DNA of 64,000 nt from Kineosporiaceae bacterium. GTDB taxonomy: Bacteria; Actinomycetota; Actinomycetes; Actinomycetales; Kineosporiaceae. The DNA lies in assembly GCA_016713225.1 (NCBI GenBank), contig JADJPO010000005.1, forward strand, positions 62,001 to 126,000, given 5' to 3'. Positions within the stretch are counted from its first letter, which is position 1; each line of letters starts with the position of its first letter. The translations under genes and the position numbers were made by a program. Below the pieces are notes generated by a model. It saw only the letters and a program-made list of their open reading frames with translations. It was not told the DNA's origin and did no database searches. Shown one piece after another: positions 33,464-41,707 of this stretch.

Positions 33464-35581
33464 ATGTCGAACACGGTGAACCTCGTCAAACGGGTGCTGG
33501 TCGGACGACCGATGAGCAGTGACACCTTGGGCGAGACGTTGCTGCCCAAGCGGATCGCGTTGCCGGTGTTCGCCTCCGACCCGCTCTCCTCGGTCGCGTA
33601 CGCCACCGAGGAGATCCTCAAGGTGCTCACCCTGGGCGCCCTGGCCTACCTGTACCTGACACCGTGGATCGCCCTGGCCGTGGTGTGCCTGCTGACTGTC
33701 GTGGTGATCTCGTACCGGCAGGTGGTGCACGCCTACCCCGGCGGGGGAGGCTCCTACGAGGTGGTCAGCCAGAATCTCGGCGCCTCGGCCGGCATGGTGG
33801 TCGCCGCGGCGCTGATGGTCGACTACGTGATGACCGTGGCGGTCTCGGTGGCCGCCGGCGTCGACAACATCATCTCGGCGGTGCCCGGGCTCCACACCCA
33901 TCGCGTGCTCCTGGCGGTCGGGATGGTCGTGCTGCTGACCGCGATGAACCTGCGCGGAGTCCGCGAATCAGGTACGGCCTTCGCCCTGCCCACCTACCTG
34001 TTCATCGCCGGCATCATGATGATGATCATCTGGGGTCTGGGGAGTGCCCTGTTCGGACACACTCCGGTCGCCGAGAGTGCGGACTACACGATCCGCGCCG
34101 AACATGCCGGACTGACCGGGCTCGGGCTGCTGTTCCTCGCCCTGCGGGCGTTCTCCTCCGGGTGCACTGCCTTGACCGGGGTCGAGGCGATCAGCAACGG
34201 GGTGCCGGCGTTTCGTCCGCCCAAGGCACGCAACGCCGCCCGCACCATGGCCGCCATGGGCATCATCGCGATCACGATGTTCGTCGGGATCACCGTCCTG
34301 GCCGTGGTCGCCAGGGTGAAGGTGGTCGAGCACCCCTGTGACATCGTGAACTTCCCGGGGGATTGCACCGCCGAGCCGCAACGCACCGTGATCGCCCAAC
34401 TGGCCTCGGCCATCTTCGGCGGCGTGCACAGCCCCTTGTTCTACTACGTGCAGGCCACCACGGCCCTCGTGCTGGTGATGGCGGCCAACACCGCCTACAA
34501 CGGCTTCCCGATGCTGACCTCGATCCTGGCCAAGCACCGGTTGATGCCACGCCAGCTGCGCAACCGGGGCGACCGGCTCGCCTTCAGCAACGGCATCGTG
34601 ATGCTGGCACTGATCGCCGGCGCCTTGTTGGTGGCGTACCAGGCCTCGGTGACCCGATTGATCCAGCTGTACATCCTGGGGGTGTTCACCTCCTTCACCC
34701 TCAGCCAGATCGGCATGGTGCGGCACTGGAATGGCGATCTCGCCCGGGTCACCGCACCGGGAGTGCGTCGCCAGATCATGGTGGCTCGATCGATCAACGC
34801 CGTGGGGGCCGTGCTGACCGGGATGGTGCTGGTCATCGTGATGATCACCAAGTTCACCGGTGGCGCCTACCTGGTCGTGATCGCCGTCCCGATCCTCGTG
34901 GTGATGATGCGGGGCATCGCCCGGCACTACGACCGCGTGGCACGCGAGCTGAGGGCGCAGCCGCGCGGCAGCCGGCTCCCGAGCCGGGTGCATGCGGTGG
35001 TGTTGGTCTCGACGATGCACCAGCCCACGATCCGGGCGCTCGCGTACGCGCGAGCCACCCGGCCGTCGACGCTGACCGCGCTGACGGTGCGGGTCGACCC
35101 GGACGAGACGGAGGCGCTGACTCGGGAGTGGATCGCCGCTGACCTGCCGGTGCGGCTGACCATCCTGGACTCGCCCTACCGCGAGATCACCGAACCGATC
35201 ATCGACTACATCGCCAGCATCCGTCGTGAGAGTCCGCGCGACCTGGTGGCGGTGTTCGTGCCCGAGTACGTGGTCGGCCGCTGGTGGGAGGAACTGCTGC
35301 ACAACCAGAGCGCCCTGCGGCTGAAGGTTCGGCTGCGGTTGCGCGGTGGCGTGATGGTGACCAGCGTGCCGTACCTGCTCGACGCGGTCGGTGAGGACGA
35401 GGAGCTCGCCACAGGCCAGACCACCCAGACAGCCCAGACAGCGTCCCCGCTGTCGGTCACGACAGCGTCCCCGGTCTCCGGGACCGCCCACCACCCGAGC
35501 ACCCCCGAGCAGACCGCCGAGTCAGCGCAGCCGGCCGACACCTCACCGGCGGGTGAACGCACTCCGGTCGTGACACGCTGA
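33464..35581 (+). CDS. KimA-like potassium importer (APC superfamily)
   Basis: This 705-residue protein has about 12 membrane helices and KimA/YdaO signatures: LPVFASDPLSSVAYATEE, SYRQVVHAYPGGGGSYEV, FSSGCTALTGVEAISNGVPAF and the soluble C-terminal NQSALRLKVRLRLR. KimA takes up K+ with protons at low external K+. The C-terminal cytoplasmic domain is extended by a Thr/Ser/Ala-rich tail of about 65 residues. It is divergent from a KdpD/KdpE pair that probably controls it. Confidence 0.87.
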   Translation: MSNTVNLVKRVLVGRPMSSDTLGETLLPKRIALPVFASDPLSSVAYATEEILKVLTLGALAYLYLTPWIALAVVCLLTVVVISYRQVVHAYPGGGGSYEVVSQNLGASAGMVVAAALMVDYVMTVAVSVAAGVDNIISAVPGLHTHRVLLAVGMVVLLTAMNLRGVRESGTAFALPTYLFIAGIMMMIIWGLGSALFGHTPVAESADYTIRAEHAGLTGLGLLFLALRAFSSGCTALTGVEAISNGVPAFRPPKARNAARTMAAMGIIAITMFVGITVLAVVARVKVVEHPCDIVNFPGDCTAEPQRTVIAQLASAIFGGVHSPLFYYVQATTALVLVMAANTAYNGFPMLTSILAKHRLMPRQLRNRGDRLAFSNGIVMLALIAGALLVAYQASVTRLIQLYILGVFTSFTLSQIGMVRHWNGDLARVTAPGVRRQIMVARSINAVGAVLTGMVLVIVMITKFTGGAYLVVIAVPILVVMMRGIARHYDRVARELRAQPRGSRLPSRVHAVVLVSTMHQPTIRALAYARATRPSTLTALTVRVDPDETEALTREWIAADLPVRLTILDSPYREITEPIIDYIASIRRESPRDLVAVFVPEYVVGRWWEELLHNQSALRLKVRLRLRGGVMVTSVPYLLDAVGEDEELATGQTTQTAQTASPLSVTTASPVSGTAHHPSTPEQTAESAQPADTSPAGERTPVVTR

Positions 35582-35585
35582 GGCG

Positions 35586-36374
35586 ATGACGAGCCATCAG
35601 GGGCCAGCGCACGGTCAGATCGGGTACCTGCAGCTCCCGGCACTCGACATCGCCCGGTCGGCGACCTTCTATCAGGAGGTGTTCGGCTGGACGGCGGAGC
35701 TGACCTACGGCTCGTTCGAGGCGCCTGGCCCGGGTGGGCAGGGGCTGATCGGGCAATGGACGACGGAGCTCGCCCCGGGGGGCCACGGCGGGCCGGTGCT
35801 GTGGCTGGCGGTCGATGATCTCGGACCGGCGCTGCAGCGCGTGGTGCAGGCCGGGGGCCGGGTACACGACCGCCCCCGGCGAGACCAGCGAGCGCGGTGG
35901 CTGGTCGAGGTCGACGACCCGGCCGGCAATCGGATCGGCCTCTTCGCCCTGGCGCGCACCGCCCGCTCCCAGACCCTGATCGCGGTGCGCGACGTCGAGG
36001 CCTCGAGCCGGTGGTACCAGCACGTGCTGGGGCTGGTGAGTGACCACGGTGGGGCGGAGTACGAACGACTGCTGGCCGATGGTGTCCTGGTGCTGCAACT
36101 GCACCAGCGGGAGGTCGATCACCATCACGGTCCGGTGGTGGCCTCCGACGGGCCGGTGGGCAACGGCGTCCTGCTCTGGTTCGGCGAGGTCAGCGACTTC
36201 GACGAGGTGGTGACCCGGCTGGCTGACCTGGGCGCAGAGGTGGTGCGGGACGTGCACCGGAATCCGCCGCCCGGACAGGGCAACGGACCGGGTCACCGCG
36301 AGATCTGGGTTCGCGATCCGGACGGCTATACCGTGGTGGTCGCCAGCCCCGACGGAGAGGCCCTCGAACCGTGA
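35586..36374 (+). CDS. Two-domain VOC (glyoxalase-like) protein
   Basis: This 262-residue protein has two vicinal-oxygen-chelate modules. The first starts IGYLQLPALDIARSATFYQEVFGW and the second LIAVRDVEASSRWYQHVLGL, with metal-ligand candidates near the usual positions (GHREIWVRDPDGYTVVV at the end). Substrate unknown; relatives act in glyoxal or antibiotic detoxification. GAGG precedes the ATG, four bases after the KimA-like stop, so it may be in the same transcript. It overlaps the HAD gene (GTGA). Confidence 0.85.
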   Translation: MTSHQGPAHGQIGYLQLPALDIARSATFYQEVFGWTAELTYGSFEAPGPGGQGLIGQWTTELAPGGHGGPVLWLAVDDLGPALQRVVQAGGRVHDRPRRDQRARWLVEVDDPAGNRIGLFALARTARSQTLIAVRDVEASSRWYQHVLGLVSDHGGAEYERLLADGVLVLQLHQREVDHHHGPVVASDGPVGNGVLLWFGEVSDFDEVVTRLADLGAEVVRDVHRNPPPGQGNGPGHREIWVRDPDGYTVVVASPDGEALEP

Positions 36375-37117
36375 CCAACCTGCACTTCGCCGACTACGAC
36401 GCGCTGAGCTTCGACTGCTACGGCACCCTGATCGATTGGGAGACAGGCATTCTCGCGGTGTTGCGGCCCTGGGCCGACGCCGCGGGTCTCACGGTGGACG
36501 ACGAGAGCCTGCTGACCGCGTTCGGTGTGCAGGAGTCGCGGGTGCAGGCCGAGGCCCCCTCGACCCTCTACCCGGACGTGCTGGCGCTGAGCCTGCGCGG
36601 GCTGGGTGAGCAGTTCGGTGCACCGGTCAGCGACGCCGACGCCGACCGGATCGCAGCATCGGTGCCGGACTGGCCCGCCTTCCCCGACTCCCCGGCAGCG
36701 TTGGCGGCCCTGGCCGAGCGCTATCAACTGATCATCCTGTCGAACGTCGACCGCACCTCCTTCGCCGGATCGAACGCCCGGCTCGGGGTTGAGTTCACCA
36801 GCATCCTGACCGCGCAGGACATCGGCTCCTACAAGCCCGACCCGCGCAACTTCGCCGCCCTGGACGCGGAGCGACGGCGCCTCGGCATTGCCGACGGACG
36901 CCTTCTGCACGTGGCGCAGAGCCTGTTCCACGACCACGTTCCGGCCCAACGCGCCGGCCTGACGACCGTCTGGATCAACCGCCGCCACGACAACCCCGGC
37001 TGGGGCGCCACCCCTCAGGTGTCCGCCGGGGTCACTCCGGCCGCCACCTACCCGTCGATGGCCGCCTTCGTCGAGGCGGTACGCGCGGAGCCCACCACCC
37101 CCGCGTCAGCCGGGTAG
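36371..37117 (+). CDS. HAD-superfamily hydrolase, haloacid dehalogenase type II-like
   Basis: This 248-residue protein has HAD motif I SFDCYGTLIDWE (nucleophile Asp), motif II LSNVDRTSF and motif III with Lys in SYKPDPRNF. The layout and length match the type II haloacid dehalogenase group, but many members hydrolyse phosphates, so the reaction is open. It starts at GTG 36371, overlapping the VOC stop, and its last 12 bases overlap the convergent DUF2786 gene. Confidence 0.85.
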   Translation: MTNLHFADYDALSFDCYGTLIDWETGILAVLRPWADAAGLTVDDESLLTAFGVQESRVQAEAPSTLYPDVLALSLRGLGEQFGAPVSDADADRIAASVPDWPAFPDSPAALAALAERYQLIILSNVDRTSFAGSNARLGVEFTSILTAQDIGSYKPDPRNFAALDAERRRLGIADGRLLHVAQSLFHDHVPAQRAGLTTVWINRRHDNPGWGATPQVSAGVTPAATYPSMAAFVEAVRAEPTTPASAG

Positions 37118-38515
37118 GGCATCGCCGGCGCCGAGCCGGGCACGGTCGGCGGCCGCCCGCCCAGAGGCCCAGCCTTCTCGGTCGGTGACCCGCGCACCGG
37201 AACTCAGCCGCAGTGCCGGGAACAAGACCTGGCTGGCGGCCGCGACGGCATCGGCGCGCGAGGCCAGGACCGGTAGCAGGTTGGGTGCGCCCGCGGCGGC
37301 AGCCTCGGCGGTCTGCTGTTGGGTGGCCTCCGTGAGCCGTTCTCCGATCCGGGAGGCGTAGGCGACCAGGAAGGACTGGCGGAAGCCGCGAGTGCGCGAG
37401 CGGCCGTACCGATCCGTCTTCGAACCCTCGCGGGTCATCGCCGCGGTGGCCTGGACCAGCAGTGACGTGAACAGCACCTCGACCAGGTCGAGGTCGGTCG
37501 GGAACCCGATGACGGTGACGAAACCGAACTCCTTGGTCCACACCGCACGGCAGTTGTTCGCTGCGGCCACCGCGTTGAGCAGCGATGTCTTCGGGCCTTC
37601 GTACGGATTCTCGATGCCGATCCGACGGGCGCCCGGTTCGTCGGACGGCACCCGGCCGGTGGCAGCCAGCAGCGCGTGGTCGATCGAGTGACGGGCCATC
37701 AACGCTTGGGCTCCGGCGGTGAAGGTCTCGGCCTCGGCGGGGTAGTCGGTCGACTCGGCCTTGGCCAACAGTGCCCGAACCCGGGTCAGCACCCGCTCGT
37801 CGACACCGGCCGCTCGGGCGGTGGCCGCGGCGGTGCCCGGGATGGGGCAGGTGAGCTCGATCCGGGGCAGCCGTGCCCACAGATGGCCCAGCTGCAGCGC
37901 GGTGCGGATCACGCTCTGCCAGTCGTGGGGATGGGCACGGGCGAACGAGGTGATTGCCGTGAGCTGGGGTTCCCACCAGACGGCGAGCACCTCCGCCGCG
38001 ATCTGGTCGGCCCAGCGACGGTCGATGGTGGTCGGTGCGTAGCCGGCGAGTTCGGCGGCCATGAGGTCGCGCGCGAGGAGCAGATGCGCGGCGTCCAGGT
38101 GTCGGCCGACCAGGCGGACGACATCGGCGGGCTGCCAGCCGCCGCCCCAGAGCGCCGTGACGAGCCCCAGCAGTCGGTCGAGCAGTGTCCGTTCGACCTG
38201 CGGACGCCAACCGGGCGCCGTTCCGTGGGCCAACCGGGTGACCGTCGTCTCGAACGCATCGTGACGGTGAGCATCGAGCTGATCCATCGACCGGTCGAGC
38301 AGCTCGGTGACCTGCTCGGCCACGGTGGGCGGCGGGACGCTCGCCCGAGCTCTCGTGCCCGCCGCCGTCTCTGCTGCGGCCAGCTGACGAAGGAACTCCT
38401 GCAGCTCCACGTCACCGGGTGCGGGAACCGGACGCCGTCCGCTGCCGGACCCCTGATGCGCCCGAGCCCGGGTCTTCTGCTTGATCCGGCGTCGCTCGCG
38501 ATTCGCCTTGCCCAT
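37106..38515 (-). CDS. DUF2786-domain protein
   Basis: This 469-residue protein has a basic N-terminus (GKANRERRRIKQKTRAR), an all-helical centre, and a DUF2786 motif near residue 245 (RVRALLAKAESTDYPAEAETFTAGAQALMARHSID). A C-terminal mixed domain contains FVTVIGFPTDLDLVEVLF. The family is common in Actinomycetota and of unknown function. The ATG has GAGGAGG upstream. It overlaps the 3' end of the HAD gene by 12 bases. Confidence 0.85.
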   Translation of the reverse strand: MGKANRERRRIKQKTRARAHQGSGSGRRPVPAPGDVELQEFLRQLAAAETAAGTRARASVPPPTVAEQVTELLDRSMDQLDAHRHDAFETTVTRLAHGTAPGWRPQVERTLLDRLLGLVTALWGGGWQPADVVRLVGRHLDAAHLLLARDLMAAELAGYAPTTIDRRWADQIAAEVLAVWWEPQLTAITSFARAHPHDWQSVIRTALQLGHLWARLPRIELTCPIPGTAAATARAAGVDERVLTRVRALLAKAESTDYPAEAETFTAGAQALMARHSIDHALLAATGRVPSDEPGARRIGIENPYEGPKTSLLNAVAAANNCRAVWTKEFGFVTVIGFPTDLDLVEVLFTSLLVQATAAMTREGSKTDRYGRSRTRGFRQSFLVAYASRIGERLTEATQQQTAEAAAAGAPNLLPVLASRADAVAAASQVLFPALRLSSGARVTDREGWASGRAAADRARLGAGDALPG

Positions 38516-38716
38516 GGTGCCTCCTCGTCACACCCACCAACTCGATTCCGCCGCAACGCTATCGGCCACCCCCGACAACCTGGCCATGCTCCGCAGCCGC
38601 CCTGTGATGCACCCCGGCGGACGTCGATGGCGGGTGGGCGAGGAGCATGACGAGGCACCAGCGGAGCATGACCGGGTTGGGTGTCCGTTGCTGGGTGTGC
38701 CAGTCGACCTCGAGGG

Positions 38717-40126
38717 TCAGCGTGCCCGCTGCCGCGTGTGCCGGTCGACCAACATGGCCATCGCGCAGGACCCGAGCCGGGCCAGCGTCGAGTCCGACCC
38801 GGTCGTCAGGATGATCGGCACCTTCGCCCCCAGCACGATCCCTGCGGCATCCGCGTCGGCCAGCGAGACCAGTTGCTGCACCAGCATCGTGCCGGTCTCG
38901 AGATCGGGGACGACGAGGACGTCGGCGTGACCGGCCACCGCCGACCCGTTGCCCGGGGTCTGTGGCCCGAGCCGGTCGCGCACGTCGTCCGTCACGGCAT
39001 TGTCGAAGGCCAGCGGGCCGTCGAGCACCCCGCCGGTGATCTGGCCGCGGTCGGCCATCTTGCACAGTGCGGCGGCGTCCAGGGTCGAGGCGATCGTCGG
39101 TGAGACGGTCTCGACGGCGGCCAGGATCGCCACCCGGGGCAGCTCGATGCCCAGGGCGTGGGCCAGGTCGATCGCGTTCTGCACGATGTCGCGCTTGTCC
39201 TGCAGGGTCGGCGCGACGTTGATGCCGGCATCGGTGATCAGCAGGGGCCGGGGGTGGCGGGGTACCTCCATCGCATACACGTGGCTGACCCGACGTTTGG
39301 TGCGCAGCCCACGAACGGGGTCGAGCACCGGGTGCAGCAGCTCGTCCGGGTGGAGCCCGCTCTTCATCACGGCCCGGACCTCGCCCGCCCGCGCCATGGC
39401 CACCGCCCGCGCCGCGGCGGCATCGCTGTGCGGGACGTCGACGACCTCGAACTCGGTGAGATCCACCGAGGCGTCCCGGGCGGCCTGACGGATCTTGGCC
39501 TCGGGTCCGACGAACACCGGCACGATGAGCCGCTCGCGGGCCGCCTCGACCCCGGCCAGCAATGAGAGGGCCTCCACCGGGTGCACCACCGCGGTGCGCA
39601 GTGGCTCGAGCCCCTCGGTGTGCTCGACGAGCTCGCGATAGCGCCGGCCCCGCTCGAACAACTCGACGTCGGGCAGCGTCATGCGGGGCCGGGACACCTT
39701 CTCGGTCGGGGCGATCACCGTGGCGTTGCCGCTGATCACGACATCGGCGCGCTGGTTGACCACCGAACAGTCGAGCACCACGCGGTGGCCGTCCGGCACC
39801 TTCTCGGCGACGGTGACCGTGACCACGACGGTGTCGCCGATGTAGACCGGCTTGTGGAATCGCAGCGTCTGCCCCAGATAGATGGTGCCCGGCCCGGGTA
39901 GCGCCGTCCCCAAGACGGTCGAGACCAGGGCGCCGCCCCACATGCCGTGCGCGATGACCCGGTGGAACAGGTCGCTCTGGGCATAGACCACATCCAGGTG
40001 CATCGGGTTGACGTCACCGGACATCACCGCGAACAGCTCGATGTCGCGTTGGGTCAGGGTGCGCGACAGGGTCGAGCTCTCGCCGACCTGTAACTCGTCG
40101 AACGTCCGGTTGGTGATCTGTTCCAT
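38717..40126 (-). CDS. Bifunctional MaoC-like hydratase / phosphate acetyl/butyryltransferase
   Basis: Residues 1-140 are a MaoC hot-dog domain (FAVMSGDVNPMHLD, the hydratase active-site motif, and AHGMWGG). Residues 165-469 are a phosphotransacetylase domain (PVFVGPEAKIRQAA, DPVRGLRTKRRVSHVYAMEV, ITDAGINVAPTLQDKRDI). This natural fusion (enoyl-CoA hydratase plus phosphate acyltransferase) is known in bacteria and would hydrate short enoyl-CoAs and exchange acyl groups between CoA and phosphate. ATG 40126 was chosen as the MaoC family start; it begins 4 bases after the YidC-like stop. No acetate kinase is nearby. Confidence 0.88.
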   Translation of the reverse strand: MEQITNRTFDELQVGESSTLSRTLTQRDIELFAVMSGDVNPMHLDVVYAQSDLFHRVIAHGMWGGALVSTVLGTALPGPGTIYLGQTLRFHKPVYIGDTVVVTVTVAEKVPDGHRVVLDCSVVNQRADVVISGNATVIAPTEKVSRPRMTLPDVELFERGRRYRELVEHTEGLEPLRTAVVHPVEALSLLAGVEAARERLIVPVFVGPEAKIRQAARDASVDLTEFEVVDVPHSDAAAARAVAMARAGEVRAVMKSGLHPDELLHPVLDPVRGLRTKRRVSHVYAMEVPRHPRPLLITDAGINVAPTLQDKRDIVQNAIDLAHALGIELPRVAILAAVETVSPTIASTLDAAALCKMADRGQITGGVLDGPLAFDNAVTDDVRDRLGPQTPGNGSAVAGHADVLVVPDLETGTMLVQQLVSLADADAAGIVLGAKVPIILTTGSDSTLARLGSCAMAMLVDRHTRQRAR

Positions 40127-40130
40127 GGCC

Positions 40131-41060
40131 TCACCCTGCCATGTGTCCCGCGTGGCCCGAGCGGTCCAAACGTGCACGGATTGCATGATCACCGCGGGGT
40201 TTTGGTGCGGCCCGGCGGGCGTGGGCCGGGGAACCGGGGGTCGGGACCCACCGATTGATCACCGACTGCTGGCCCGCCGTCCAGAGCGCCCCGACCAGCC
40301 AATAGACCAGGACGCCGAGTGGCAGTGCCCAGCCGGACGCCAGGATTCCGACGCCGGCGAAGGCCGGCATCACCCGCATCATCGTCGAACTCACCTGCGC
40401 CGCCAGCTGGGTCGCCGGGTCATGGGCTGCCCCGGAACCGGCCTCGGCCCCCGACGGCGTCGGGATGTTCGCCAGCATCAGATAGCGGCTGGTCAGGTAG
40501 GTGATTGCCGCGCAGAGCAGGCCCACAGCGGCGATCACCGCGCCGTCCGGCCAACTCGACACAGCCGTCAGATGGGCGCCGAGGCCGACCCCGAGCACGT
40601 CGGCCGACCGGGCCGAGTCGACCAGGGCGGCCGTCATGGCGCCGACACCGACCCCGGCCCCGACGTCTCGCAACACCCGGAACAGGGCCAGCATCACCGG
40701 CAACTGGACCAGCAGTGGCAGCGCCCCCCACGCGCTCAGGCCGTGTTCGGTGCGGACGGCGCGCAGCTCGGCGAGCTGAGCGCGCCGGCTGTCGAGATCG
40801 GTGCGGCCGGCATACCGGCGTCGGATCTCGGCCATGGCCGGGTTGGCCCGGGCACCGGCGTGCGCCAGGCGTACCTGGCGCACGACCAGCGGGATCAGGG
40901 CGAGGCGCACCGTGATCACCAATCCGATGACGGCCAACAGCCAGGCCAGACCCGAGTCGGGGCCGGCGCCGAGGCTGACGGCGAGGTGATGGGTGCCGGC
41001 GAGGACGGCGGCAACAGCGACCTGGAACGGGTGCAGCAGAGTGGTGAACCACGTGGGCAT
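40131..41060 (-). CDS. YidC/Oxa1-family membrane insertase paralogue
   Basis: This 309-residue protein has five likely membrane segments and YidC-family landmarks: a first helix pair followed by ITVRLALIPLVVRQVRLAHAGARANPAMAEIRRRYAG, LPLLVQLPVMLALFRVLRDV, and VLVYWLVGALWTAGQQSVIN. It lacks a large periplasmic domain, as in Gram-positive YidC. The main yidC normally sits near rpmH/dnaA, so this is probably a second copy. Its last codons read through a dispersed repeat (GDHAIRAR), which may have lengthened the tail. A DUF6412 gene lies upstream. Confidence 0.87.
   Translation of the reverse strand: MPTWFTTLLHPFQVAVAAVLAGTHHLAVSLGAGPDSGLAWLLAVIGLVITVRLALIPLVVRQVRLAHAGARANPAMAEIRRRYAGRTDLDSRRAQLAELRAVRTEHGLSAWGALPLLVQLPVMLALFRVLRDVGAGVGVGAMTAALVDSARSADVLGVGLGAHLTAVSSWPDGAVIAAVGLLCAAITYLTSRYLMLANIPTPSGAEAGSGAAHDPATQLAAQVSSTMMRVMPAFAGVGILASGWALPLGVLVYWLVGALWTAGQQSVINRWVPTPGSPAHARRAAPKPRGDHAIRARLDRSGHAGHMAG
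40172..40197. repeat. Dispersed GATTGCATGATCAC repeat, single copy inside the YidC-like 3' end
   Basis: GTGCACGGATTGCATGATCA followed by CCGCGG. The same element recurs at 41597, 41627, 54573, 58106 and 58136. Here it codes for the last part of the insertase on the other strand. Confidence 0.85.
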
Positions 41061-41170
41061 GAGGGCTCCTGGGCAGACGCGAGGCGATGCGGGCGGGTGG
41101 GCACGCGAGGGCCCGCCCCGGCCAGGAGCGCATCCGAGAAGTGCGAAGGCAGGCGAACGTCAGGCCGGGA

Positions 41171-41500
41171 TCAGACCCGGCCACACCCCGGCGCTCGGGA
41201 TCGCGAGCTGCTCGGCCGGTCGGGGTCGACCGCCCGCAGCACCGGCTGCCCGGCGTCCCGGCTGGGGATGGGCACCCGCGCCGGACGCCGTGCGGTGAGG
41301 TGGACGGCGAGCCGCGCCGCGAGCAGTGCACCGCCGATGGCGAGCGCCACCGCGAGGATCACGGTCGGGGCCGTGCTCGAGAGGCCGCCGGCCGAAGCCC
41401 AGAGCTGGACGACGACCAACCAGCCGACGACCAGGGCGAACATGAGCGACACGACCACCGCAAGCGTGCGCGAGCGCGCGTCGTCCGGCCGGTTTCTCAC
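41171..41500 (-). CDS. DUF6412-like small membrane protein
   Basis: This 109-residue protein has two membrane helices (LAVVVSLMFALVVGWLVVVQ and APTVILAVALAIGGALLAARLAV) and an Arg/Pro/Ser tail. Its size and place, upstream of a YidC-like gene on the same strand, fit the DUF6412 family. Function unknown; help to the insertase is inferred from the pairing. GTG 41500 is chosen; the frame remains open further upstream through a repeat region, which is unlikely to be translated. A TACGGT box six bases before the GTG suggests a leaderless transcript. Confidence 0.6.
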   Translation of the reverse strand: MRNRPDDARSRTLAVVVSLMFALVVGWLVVVQLWASAGGLSSTAPTVILAVALAIGGALLAARLAVHLTARRPARVPIPSRDAGQPVLRAVDPDRPSSSRSRAPGCGRV

Positions 41501-41596
41501 CCCACCACCGTACGTCGGGGTCCAGCCGATCCGCCAGCGCTGGCGGTCTCCCCTGGAGTCGCGGTGTCGGATGCCCCGTCGTGGTGTCGAGATCGT

Positions 41597-41652
41597 GTGC
41601 TCGGATTGCATGATCACGGGGGATTTGTGCGCGGAGTGCATGATCACCGCGG
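41597..41652. repeat. Dispersed GATTGCATGATCAC repeat, tandem pair with 30-bp period
   Basis: Copies begin at 41597 (GTGCTCGGATTGCATGATCA) and 41627 (GTGCGCGGAGTGCATGATCA), exactly 30 bases apart. The first continues CGGGGGAT and the second CCGCGG, the same order as in the pair at 58106-58161. It lies in the gap between the DUF6412 and GH13 genes. Confidence 0.85.
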
Positions 41653-41707
41653 AGGGTCGGGATTGCGCGCCCGCGGAGTACTGACTCGGCGCAGCGCGAC
41701 AGGGAGA

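Noticed and set aside
33968..35494. 508-codon minus-strand frame
   Set aside because: Antisense to the KimA-like transporter, His/Asp/Gly-rich low-complexity product, no ribosome-binding site; typical GC-rich shadow.
38516..38716. Possible small gene between the DUF2786 and MaoC genes
   Set aside because: Two hundred bases without a start, ribosome site and stop that agree; I see only weakly repeated GGAGCATGAC segments.
38559..39941. 460-codon minus-strand frame
   Set aside because: Overlaps the MaoC-phosphotransacetylase gene in another frame and gives an Arg/Gly-rich product without domains.
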